Assembly (NCBI GenBank): GCA_905221605.1
Contig: CAJNDS010002245.1
Span: forward strand, 206,409 to 257,543
DNA: 51,135 nucleotides
Source: Symbiodinium natans
Lineage: Eukaryota; Sar; Dinophyceae; Suessiales; Symbiodiniaceae
Direction of reading: 5' to 3'
Shown here piece after piece: positions 43,529 to 51,135 of the stretch. The notes below the pieces were generated by a model, which was not told the DNA's origin, ran no database searches, and saw only the letters and a program-made list of their open reading frames with translations. Position numbers and translations under genes: made by a program. Position 1 is the stretch's first letter. Every line of letters starts with the position of its first letter.

Positions 43529-43635
43529 ACTACGAATTGCTTAAGAGCCCCCAAAAAACACAGATATTCTTCCTTATAAGGTAATGTAGGGATTATTATC
43601 TTGTAGTTTTTTCGGGGTTCTTAAGCAAATAGTAG
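43529..43635. repeat. MITE-A copy 4
   Basis: ACTACGAATTGCTTAAGAGC at the left is mirrored by GGTTCTTAAGCAAATAGTAG at the right; the core is TTCTTCCTTATAAGG. Confidence 0.85.
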
Positions 43636-44011
43636 ATAAGGAATAGAAACGTTAAGTTCTAAATGCTAATCCCAACCAGGCACCAGTGAAGATAGGTCTG
43701 TTCCCTTCTAGGCGATCCTTTCGGGTGCAAGATCCTTTGAGAAGCTTGAACCCAAAGACCACGACGCTTGAACCCTTTATTAATGTACATTATAGGCTTC
43801 TTAAGGGAGGCCGGTTCATGGGGAGTGCCGAAGGAACCTTAGGGAAGTTTAGGGAGCCTCAGGGAGTAGTAGGGGTATTCGGTAACCTTGGGGTACACAA
43901 CTGAACCCTACACCCTATAAGCCCCACCCCCACAAGCCCAGACTTCAGGGTTTAGGGTTTAGGGCTTAGGGTTTAGGGCTTAGGGTCTAGGGTTTAGGGT
44001 TTAGGGTTTAG

Positions 44012-44120
44012 GGTCCCCCGTAACCTGGGCCGGAATCATCATCCAGCCGCGGAGATCGATGTAGCCATCGACTGGCGCAGCCGCCGTGCACCCGTCTTGG
44101 AGGCCAGCTACAACCGTTGA
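44012..44120 (+). CDS. candidate terminal exon after a telomere-type tract
   Basis: It starts directly after the TTTAG of the last telomere-type unit, reads VPRNLGRNHHPAAEIDVAID then WRSRRAPVLEASYNR, and stops at 44118-44120. If real, its acceptor is the repeat itself. No family. Confidence 0.35.
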
Positions 44121-44243
44121 TAGCCCCAAACCCTTATACCCTGAACCCTGAACCATAAACCCTAAACCCTAAACCCTGAACCCTAAAAGGCTCAAGGTTT
44201 CCACCAACCCAGACCCTGAACCTCAAAGTTCTAAGGGCTTGCT

Positions 44244-44700
44244 CATGTAGGGTGGGTTTAGGGTTTAGGGTTTTGGGTTTAGGGTTTTGGGTTTAGGGTT
44301 TAGGGTTTAGGGTGTGGGCTTGAGGCTGAGTTTTTGGGCTTTTTTGGTATTCAGCGTTGTTCTAGTTGCAGTGAGCGTTGAGGGTTTAAGGTTAGTTCGG
44401 GTTCGGGTTGACGACTGAGGGTTCCTGATGATTGTAGGGTTTTAGGGTTTAGGGGTTTTAGGGGGTTTAGGGGTTTTAAGGTTTAGGGTTGAGGGTCATG
44501 TGGGGTGGGTTTCGGGTTTTCGTGTTTAGGGTTTAGGGTGTGGGCTTGAGGCTGAGTTTTCAGGCTTTTTGGTATTCAGTGTTATGGTTGCAGTGAGCGT
44601 TGACGGTTTAGGGTTCCCGATGATTGTAGGGTTTAGGGTTTAGGGTTTAGGGTTTGGGGTTTAGGTTTTAGGTTTTAGGGTTTAGGGGTCTAGTGGTTTA
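44244..44700 (+). repeat. tandem duplication of a roughly 250-bp telomere-like unit
   Basis: Two divergent copies (from about 44244 and about 44497) share CATGTAGGGTGGGTTT, GGTGTGGGCTTGAGGCTGAG, TTGGTATTCAG, GCAGTGAGCGTTGA and ATGATTGTAGGG in the same order. Confidence 0.8.
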
Positions 44701-45146
44701 GGGGTTTTAGGGTTTTAGGGTTATTTGGGGTTGAGGTCTTTGGTTCAAGAACAGCTTGATTATTGCGGGTTCAGGGACCTTTTAAGCTCGAAATCTTACA
44801 GACCCAGGCCCAAAACCCTGAACCCTAAAACCCCCAAACACCCGAAACCCTAAACCCTAAACCTTACACCCTAGAGCCACCAAGACTAAGAAGCCCAACC
44901 CGGGGTGTCCCAATGCGGGGCCTCCTAATGACCCAGCAGGGTCAGCCTTCTGATCTTTCACCGTTCGGGTTGAGGGTCTAGGGTTAAGCTTTTAGGGTTT
45001 AGGGTTTAGGGTTAAGGGTTGAGGGTTTAGGGTTTAGGGTTTCAGGGGGTATTGTGCAGGGGGTTTGCGTGTGTAGGAGATTTCAGGGCTTGAGGTAAGA
45101 CTTGCAGGGTCTATGGGTTGAGAGTCTGGCACCAAGCAGACCCAGC

Positions 45147-45314
45147 ATGAGCGCCTATCTAAGCAGGGAATTCGTAGCCGGAAGGTAGACGCTTACAAGA
45201 GAGAACGAGAAAGAGAGACAGAGAGAGAGAGAGAGAGAGACAGAGACAGCGAGAGAGAGAGAGAGAGAGAGAAAAAAAAAATGCAATGCAGATAGGTATA
45301 TAGTCTACAGGGTT

Positions 45315-45345
<31 letters not shown>

Positions 45346-46100
45346 GTATGTGTTAGGGTTTGGAGGCTTTGCAGGGTTTGTTTACAGGGTTTGCAGGGTT
45401 TTGAGGGCTTGTAGAGTTTATGAGGTTTTTTTCGGGTGTGGCGGATTTGGGAGCTTGGAGGGTTTGCAGGGTATGTATAGGGTTTGGTGGTTTGTGGGGT
45501 TTGTAGGGTCAGCAAGGTTTGCAGGGTTCGTGGGGCAGTGTGTCCAGGGTGTGTCAGGCTCCAAACCTACAAGAAAGGCAGAAACATCAAACCTCAAACC
45601 CGCTGTACCATTGTTGAGCCCACGTAGAGGGCAATCGCTAAAGGCAGTACCCAAAACCCGAAACCCGAAACCCGAAACCCGAAATCCGAAACCCAAACCC
45701 GAAACCCGAAACCCGAAACCCTGAGCACACGTCCAAATCCGTTGCGCGTCGCCATGGCCTTTGCGTCCCTGAAGCCAGCATCTGAGGCAGGGCCTTTGCA
45801 CGCCACTCTTCACCCCCCCCCCCCCCCCCCCCCCCCCAACCCCCCCCACACCCCCCCCACCCCCCCCACCCCCCCCCCCCCCCCCACCCCCCCCCGCCCC
45901 CCACCCCCCCCCCCCCCACCACCCCCCCCCCCCCCCCCACCCATCCCCCCCCCCCCCAAAAGTTGTCCCACACGTACCCTAAACCCTAAACCCTAAATGC
46001 TCCCGACGATTTCATGTCGTTGAAGATTCCATGAGCTGGCGCTCTTCGAGAGGACCACCAGATGCACTGCCTACTTGCTATTACCATGTTCCTCTAAGGA
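45147..46100 (+). CDS. candidate exon set, unknown product
   Basis: 45147-45184 starts at ATG, reads MSAYLSREFVAG and ends at AG|GTAGAC. About 45750-45812 reads RVAMAFASLKPASEAGPLHA. About 46030-46095, after TTGAAG, reads SMSWRSSRGPPDALPTCYYH. The stretches between them are GA, TA, CCCGAAA and poly-C repeats. Linking them is speculation. Confidence 0.22.
45213..45343. repeat. (GA)n and (TA)n microsatellites
   Basis: GA-rich runs at about 45213-45271, then a short A-run, and ATATAT at about 45316-45343. Confidence 0.95.
45652..45721 (-). repeat. CCCGAAA variant array (TTTCGGG)
   Basis: About ten units of CCCGAAA, a one-base variant of the telomere-type repeat, amplified as a block. Confidence 0.93.
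45814..45957. repeat. 144-bp poly-C tract with sparse A
   Basis: Almost pure C with single A, AAC and T interruptions. The proline- and glycine-rich open frames across it are artefacts. Such a tract could form an i-motif, and its complement a G-quadruplex. Confidence 0.97.
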
Positions 46101-46152
46101 AAAACCCAAAGCCCCAAATCCAGAATCCCTTTGCCCCTAAACGGCCTTTCAG

Positions 46153-46355
46153 GATTTTGGGAGGTGATGTTAGAGGCTCCAGAGCCTTGGGTTTAGGGTT
46201 TAGGGTTTAGGGTTTAGGGTTTAGGGTTTAGGGTTTAGGGTTTAGGGTTTAGGGTTTAGGGTTTAGGGTTGCATGCTTTTGAGGGGCCCGAGGCTTGTTT
46301 ACTGGTTGCACAGAATTTGGAGCTTGGAGGCAACCAGCCCCCCCTTCCCCCCTAG
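46153..46355 (+). CDS. candidate two-exon gene end with a pure telomere-type intron
   Basis: Left exon 46153-46190 follows CTTTCAG and ends TTGG. The intron 46191-46266 is exactly ten GTTTAGG units plus GTTTAG (76 nt). The right exon continues from GGTTGCATGC. With the left frame ILGGDVRGSRALG the split Gly codon G|GG leads into LHAFEGPEACLLVAQNLELG, then GNQPPLPP and TAG at 46353-46355. A second frame pair (GFWEVMLEAPEPW into GCMLLRGPRLVYW) also stays open, so the frame choice is uncertain. Product unknown. Confidence 0.35.
46191..46266 (+). repeat. perfect GTTTAGG array (candidate 76-nt intron)
   Basis: Ten perfect GTTTAGG units plus GTTTAG, beginning GT and ending AG. Confidence 0.97.
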
Positions 46356-46538
46356 GCTTAAACCCTAGCCCTACACCCAAAACCCAAAACCCTAGCCCTA
46401 AACCCTGAACCCTAAAACCCTATAAACCCTATAAAACCTAAACCCTAAACTTACAACCCTGAACCCTAAACCCCAAACCCTAAACCCTAGCCCTCAACCC
46501 TAGCCCTAAACCCTAAACCCTAAACCTTAAACCTGACG

Positions 46539-47115
46539 ATGCCCGAAGAGTCCCGAAACCAGGTCCTTCATGAGATCTCCAGCGATGAGGAGCCGAGGTG
46601 CGCCGAAGCCCGTGATGCTCAATGCCCTAAGCGCCCCGCTCAGAGACCTGCAACTACAGTAGGGTTTAGGGTTTAGGGTTTAGGGTTTAGGGTTTAGGGT
46701 TTAGGGTTTAGGGTTTAGGTTTTGGAGCCTCTTGGGTTGAAATGTCCTGTGTTAGCCCGGGGCCCCAGCCATGAACCCAACCATGAGTCCACCCCCCAAG
46801 CTCTATGTCAAGCCCTAAACCCTAAACCCTAAACCCCAAACCCTAAATCCTAAACCCCGAACCCCAAACCCTAAACCCTAAACGCCAAACCCTAAAAGAT
46901 CTTTTGCTTCACTCAAGTGGAGACCTGTAAATACCTGCAATGGGTTTGTCCTTAGGAAGCTCCTGGGGTTGCAGTCTGGGGTGTCTTTTGCTACTTTCAT
47001 GCGAACGCCTCTCTCTGCCAATCGTCCGATTTCAATTGTGGGCGCCCTGGCAATTCGTAATGTTGAACATGAGTGGGCTGAGTATAGGTCGGTGCACAGG
47101 CAACGACATCAGTAA
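46539..47115 (+). CDS. candidate three-exon gene with a telomere-type intron
   Basis: Exon 1 (46539-46658, ATG start, 40 codons) reads MPEESRNQVLHEISSDEEPR... and ends at a codon boundary before GTAGGGTTTAGGG. The 60-nt intron 46659-46718 is telomere-type and ends TTTAG. Exon 2 from 46719 reads VLEPLGLKCPVLARGPSHEP... to about 46808. Exon 3 (46956-47115), after TCCTTAG, reads LLGLQSGVSFATFMRTPLSA and NRPISIVGALAIRNVEHEWA, and ends in TAA. The 1-2 join is in phase; 2-3 was not reconciled. The acidic N-terminus and the longer third exon look like real protein. No family recognised. Confidence 0.42.
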
Positions 47116-47844
47116 CCACTGCTTCTAAGCCAACCACAAGTGCTGATCGCTTCTGGATGGGTCCGCAATGATCTCTCGCGTAAACCCCAAACCCTAAACC
47201 CTAAACCCTAAACCCTACATGGGCTCGAAGGTTAGAGCCGGCCCCAACGCGGCTGCGGCTCGCCCCAGTGCGGCAAGGACGTGGCCCTGCAATAGGGTTT
47301 AGGGTTTAGGGTTTAGGGTTTAGGGTTTAGGGTTTAGGGTTTAGGGTTTGGGGGCTGCATACTATGAGAGTTTTGTTGGGTTTTGGGGGCTTTTGGGTTA
47401 GGGACTCGAGGGTTCTGAGGGTTTTAGGGTTTCATGGCCTTAAGGGCTTTCTGTGCTTTTGGGTTTAGGGCCTAGGGGATAAGTACTAAGTGTTTTTGAG
47501 CTACGGATTTAACGGCTTTAGGGTCCCTAAACCCTAAACCCTGAACCCTGAACCCTGTTGCGCTCGAAGTAGAGGGCCGAGGGTTGGTGAGCGTAGGGGG
47601 CTCCATTGGGGCCGTGGAGTCTGAGGTTCTAGAAGTTTAGGGTTCATTGTGTAGAGTTTAGGGTTTCGGGTGTAGGGTTCAGGGTTTCGGGTTTAGGGTT
47701 TCGAGTTTCGGGTTTAGGGCTACGGTGTGTAGGGTTTAGGGTTCAGGGTTTAGGGTTTAGAGTTCAGGTTTAGGGTGTAGGGTTGAGGGTGTGGGGTGTA
47801 GAGCTAGGGGTTCAGGGTTTGGGGCTTAGGGTTTAGGGTTGCGA

Positions 47845-47970
47845 GGCTGTCCGGTCGGGTGCATCGGAGACACCCCACAGCACAAAGTGTCCAGCTACCT
47901 TGAGTATGCTGAAAAGCGATGTGTGCAAGTACAGAGCTCTGATTCTGAACAGCTCTGGGGGGATGGTTGA
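47845..47970 (+). CDS. candidate terminal exon, unknown product
   Basis: After a TTTAGGGTTGCGAG acceptor the frame reads CIGDTPQHKVSSYLEYAEKR, then CVQVQSSDSEQLWGDG, and stops. A second frame (KCPATLSMLKSDVCKYRALI...) is open over the same bases, so the reading frame is uncertain. Confidence 0.3.
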   Translation, partial: GCPVGCIGDTPQHKVSSYLEYAEKRCVQVQSSDSEQLWGDG

Positions 47971-48045
47971 AGTGTATATTGCCCCCTAAACCCTAAACCC
48001 TATAAACCATACACCCTAAACCCTAAACCCTCGGACTTGTGCTTT

Positions 48046-48357
48046 GCGTGCCATGGCCGACCCCGACGAGCCGGGTATCCAGCTTATGTCAGAAAGTCGA
48101 GCCGGCTCCAGAAGCTGAGAAAGGACCTAGCAGTCAAGAAAAAGAAGCAGCTACCTCATCGCTGGCCGAAGAAACACACCCTAAACCCCAAACCCTAAAT
48201 CCTAAACCCTAAACCCTAAACCGTGGCGAAAGAAGAACGGTGGCCAAGTTTTCGACAGAGGACCCTGCGTCCCTTTGTGCAGCTCAAGACCCAGGCTGTT
48301 GCACGTGCAAAAGCAAAGGCGGTAGCCAAGGCCGCCGCTGCATCTACAGTGGGCTGA
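48046..48357 (+). CDS. candidate basic/alanine-rich exon pair
   Basis: About 48050-48178 is open in all three frames, including VEPAPEAEKGPSSQEKEAAT and SSRLQKLRKDLAVKKKKQLP. 48223-48357, after CCCTAAA units, reads VAKEERWPSFRQRTLRPFVQ and then an Ala/Lys tail ending in TGA. The second piece is convincing in composition; the frame of the first cannot be fixed. Confidence 0.33.
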
Positions 48358-48374
48358 TTCTCCAAACTACCTCG

Positions 48375-48476
48375 GGTTTAGGGTTTAGGGTTTAGGGTTT
48401 AGGGTTTAGGGTTTAGGGTTTAGGGTTTAGGGTTTAGGGTTTAGGGTTTAGGGTTTAGGGTTTAGGGTTTAGGGCC
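48375..48476 (+). repeat. TTTAGGG telomere-type array
   Basis: About 14 near-perfect units ending in GGGCCTAGG. Confidence 0.97.
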
Positions 48477-48766
48477 TAGGCTTTAGGGTGGTCCGTGTTC
48501 TCCGTAGACTTTGCATTCGCTGCCAGACAGAGCAGTAAATCCCCTAAACCCAAAACCCTAAGCTCCCCACAGCTCCCCAGGAGCTCCCGTAGCGTCTCGC
48601 AGCTCGGCCTTTTTCTCAGGGGCCCTTACTAAAGCCTAGTGGAAACCCTGAAGCCTGCAAACAAAAACCCTTGCCTCGATCCCCTCCAAACCCTAAACCC
48701 TAAACCCTAAACCCCAAACCCCAAACCCCAAACCCTAAACCCTAAACCCTAAACCCTAAACCTTTG

Positions 48767-48871
48767 GTCCGAGGAGCACCTGCTGGCTTTCAGGCCCCCT
48801 CCGCAGCGCCTGCCAAGCTACGCGAGCACCTGGGCCAGGCTTTCTTCGAAGAGAAGGCGACCTCATGGAGG
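48767..48871 (+). CDS. candidate exon, unknown product
   Basis: It reads VRGAPAGFQAPSAAPAKLRE, continues HLGQAFFEEKATSWR, and ends at a codon boundary before GTGGGTTTGGGGTTTAGGG. It is bounded upstream by CCCTAAA units. It may belong to the same gene as the exon pair at 50256-50548. No family recognised. Confidence 0.38.
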
Positions 48872-49487
48872 GTGGGTTTGGGGTTTAGGGTTTAGGGTTT
48901 CGGGTTTAGGGTTTAGTTGTTTTTTTTGAGGGAGGGGGGGGGGGGCTGGGCTGGGGGATTTCAGGGCTGTTGGGGTTTAGGCTAGGGGTTTGGGCTCGGG
49001 TATCCTATTCAAAAAGCAGCAACGCAAAACCTACAAGTTAGCACGCCCTTATAAGGTTCTTAGGTCGCCTGTCACAACAGAGTTTGGCACACTCGGGCAT
49101 TAGGGTTTCGGGTTTCGGGCTGAGGGTTTCGGGTGTAGGGCTTAGAGTTTAGGGTCAGGGTTTAGGGTGTAGGGTTTTGGGAAACCCCTCAACACCCTGA
49201 ACCCAAGCCCTACACGCGAGAGTTCAAGGCGACGGGATTTGAAGTTGGCGCACCATAATTTCACCGCCTTCTCTAGTCCTTAGCCCTGCGCCCGATAAAC
49301 CCTAGACCCTGAACCCTAAACCCTACACCCTAAACCCTGAACCCTGAACCCTCAACCCTCAACCCTAAACCCTAAACCCCAACCCTAAACCCTAAAACCC
49401 TTTTGGCTTGTGCTGGGACGTGGGAGAGCTACAGCTTCGAGTGTAAAGGGAGGCTGGCTGCAGGGCTTTAACGGTGAGGTGTTCAGG

Positions 49488-49596
49488 GTTTAGGGTTTAG
49501 GGTTTAGGGTTTAGGGCTTAGGGCTTAGGGCTTAGGGTTTAGGGTTTAGGGTTTAGGGTTTAGGGTTTAGGGTTTAGGGTTTAGGGTTTAGGGTTT
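49488..49596 (+). repeat. TTTAGGG array with CTTAGGG units inside
   Basis: About 15 units, with three to four CTTAGGG units in the middle. Confidence 0.96.
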
Positions 49597-49938
49597 ACGT
49601 GAGGTTCCGGTCTTAGTGGCTTCTCAGGGCGCAGGGACATCAGGTTCCTATGAGGGTTTGGTTTAGGGTCTAGAGTTTAGGGTTTAGGGTTTCAGGGTTG
49701 AGGGTTACGGTCTGAGGTTTAGTGTAACCAAAATCCCTAAGCCGTAGTAGGGTTTAGGGTGTATGGGGTTTAGGGCTTGGGGCTCTTGGGAACCCTAAAC
49801 CCTAAACCCTAAACTCTAAACTCTAAACCCTAAACCCTAAACCCTAAACCCTAAACCCTAAACCCTAAGGAAGCAACCTGGAACTCCAAACCTTCAAGCC
49901 TTAAAATATCAAGTATTGCCTGCATGCACTTCAGCTCG

Positions 49939-50046
49939 GTTTAGGGTTTAGGGTTTAGGGCTTAGGGCTTAGGGTGTAGGGTTTAGGGCTTAGGGCTTAG
50001 GGCTTAGGGCTTACTTAGGGCTTAGGGTTTAGGGTTCAGGGTCTAG
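49939..50046 (+). repeat. mixed TTTAGGG/CTTAGGG array
   Basis: Alternating TTTAGGG, CTTAGGG and GTGTAGGG units. The island before it (about 49870-49937, ATWNSKPSSLKISSIACMHF) is an open candidate exon ending at TCG|GTTTAG. Confidence 0.93.
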
Positions 50047-50255
50047 GTGTTTAAGGCTCAAGTTGCAGCCGTGGCTGGTTTAGAATTCGGGTTCAGGGCT
50101 TGTAATCTGGTTCAACCACCTAGGCTAGGCCAGACGGGGAGCTTAGTTATTCCCAACCACTAACCCAACCCCCCCCCCCCCCCCAAAAGCAAACAAAGCC
50201 TAAACCCTAAACCCTAAACCCTAAACCCTAAACCCTAAACCCTAAACTTTAAAAG

Positions 50256-50548
50256 CTCAAGCACACAGCTGCAGGCCCACTTCGCCCCTCTCAACGCCTC
50301 GGCTGAGAGCTGCTCGACCGAAGACGTGAGGCCCCCGAGTCTCCCTGCAAGGGTTCAGGCCTTGCAGGGTTTAGGGTTTAGGGTTATAGGGTTTAGGGTT
50401 TAGGGTTAAGGGCCACTCCCTAAACCTCCCCCAAATTCCCCTGTGGCCACAAAGGCTGGCTGCTTCTTCTGCGGGGCTTCCTGCCCCCGGGCCCCGAGCG
50501 CTTCGAGTCCCTGTGGTCGAAACATCCCAAAGAGCTGGGCAAGGCAGG
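50256..50548 (+). CDS. candidate exon pair, possible AlkB-like dioxygenase fragment
   Basis: Exon 50256-50368 reads SSTQLQAHFAPLNASAESCS..., then LPARVQALQ, and ends in G before GTTTAGGG. The intron 50369-50454 (86 nt) starts as telomere-type units and ends ACAAAG. Exon 50455-50548 starts GC, so the split codon gives Gly, and reads WLLLLRGFLPPGPERFESLW followed by SKHPKELGKA, then runs into GTTTAGG units at 50549. The join is in phase. The segment with FLPP...FESLW resembles the N-terminal part of AlkB-type 2-oxoglutarate/Fe(II) dioxygenases, but the catalytic HxD...H motif is not in the window. The gene presumably continues past the end. Confidence 0.42.
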
Positions 50549-50920
50549 GTTTAGGGTTTAGGGTTTAGGGTTTAGGGTTTAGGGTTTAGGGCCTAGGGTT
50601 TAGGGTTTAGGGTTTAGGGTTTAGGGTTTTAGGGTTTTAGGGTTTTAGGGTTTTAGGGTTTTGGGTTTTGGGTTTAGGGTGTAGGGTTGTAGGGTTGTAG
50701 GGTTGTAGGGTTGTAGGGTTGTAGGGTTGTAGGGTTGTAGGGTTGTAGGGTTGTAGGGTTGTAGGGTTGTAGGGTTGTAGGGTTTAGGGTTGTAGGGTTG
50801 TAGGGTTGCAGGGTTGTAGGGTTGTAGGGTTGTAGGGTTTAGGGTTTAGGGTTTTAGGGTTTGGGGTTTAGGGTTTAGGATTCTAGGGTTGTAGGGTTGT
50901 AGGGTTGAGTGTCGTAGGGT
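50549..50920 (+). repeat. composite array: TTTAGGG, then TTTTAGGG, then TTGTAGGG
   Basis: About 11 TTTAGGG units to 50625, five TTTTAGGG units to about 50660, then over 20 TTGTAGGG units (8-nt period) to about 50840 and more to about 50905. Each variant forms its own block. Confidence 0.97.
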
Positions 50921-50996
50921 CCCCCCTGGACTTCGAACCGGGAGTTTATGAGGGTTACGGCCCAAGAAAGCTCTGAGACCCCCGAGACTCCGAAAT

Positions 50997-51053
50997 CCTT
51001 AAACCCTAAACCCTAACTTAAACCCTAAACCCTAAACCCTAAACCCTAAACTT
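50997..51053 (-). repeat. CCCTAAA array in opposite orientation
   Basis: About seven CCCTAAA units, facing the long TTTAGGG-family array 80 bp upstream. Confidence 0.95.
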
Positions 51054-51135
51054 AAGGGATATAAGAAAGGGACCCAGAGTTCTGCGGTTTTCGTGTTTAG
51101 GGCGTCCATCGTAGGATTCAGAGCCCGGATCCATG

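Noticed and set aside
45338-45996. Gly- and Pro-rich proteins and GFRVSGFGFRV-type repeats
   Set aside because: Poly-C and TTTCGGG/TTTAGGG translations. GLGFRV-type peptides in predicted proteomes probably come from unspliced telomere-type repeats.

Overview
The window looks like nuclear DNA of a dinoflagellate, most likely of the Symbiodiniaceae type. The evidence is intron-rich genes with mixed GT-AG and GC-AG introns whose boundaries repeat AG|G(C), an Arabidopsis-type telomere repeat (TTTAGGG) scattered through the window in both orientations, abundant microsatellites, and three gene families I associate with dinoflagellates. No rRNA, tRNA, CRISPR array or spliced-leader gene was recognised. 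There is one 100-N assembly gap (16036-16135).

Layout. 1-5 kb holds exons of a tubulin-tyrosine-ligase-like (TTLL) gene spread over roughly 2 kb, with introns full of telomere-type repeats, microsatellites and a MITE. 5.7-8.1 kb is a gene with two short 5' exons and one long exon coding for a largely disordered protein. 9-16.5 kb holds several sets of short candidate exons that I cannot name. 17.1-29.0 kb is the gene-dense core, with three same-strand genes about 600 bp apart: an apparently intronless C5 cytosine DNA methyltransferase (17137-18741); a ten-exon hAT-transposase-related gene with an N-terminal CxxC...CxxC finger (19374-23781); and a ten-exon gene whose C-terminus carries an S-adenosylmethionine-type motif I like that of beta-class amino-methyltransferases (24386-29003). 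A minus-strand gene ends at 29784. 31-35 kb is mostly microsatellites, MITEs and telomere-type repeats. 35156-38818 is an intact LINE-like endonuclease/reverse-transcriptase ORF bounded on both sides by TTTAGGG tracts. 39-51 kb is a mosaic of telomere-type arrays, with small islands between them that often translate as plausible exons, including a possible dual-specificity phosphatase exon and a possible AlkB-like exon pair.

The most interesting observation is that many (GTTTAGG)n tracts sit where introns should be. The unit supplies both a GT donor and a TTTAG acceptor, and the flanking reading frames often join in phase. Telomere-type repeats also lie inside introns of the better-supported genes (TTLL-like, hAT-like, methyltransferase-like, and the minus-strand gene at 29.8-30.2 kb). 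Individual small exons are weak evidence because short open frames arise by chance; the pattern needs RNA data. Exon boundaries given here were deduced by eye from reading frame, splice consensus and family resemblance, and none was confirmed by transcript or search.
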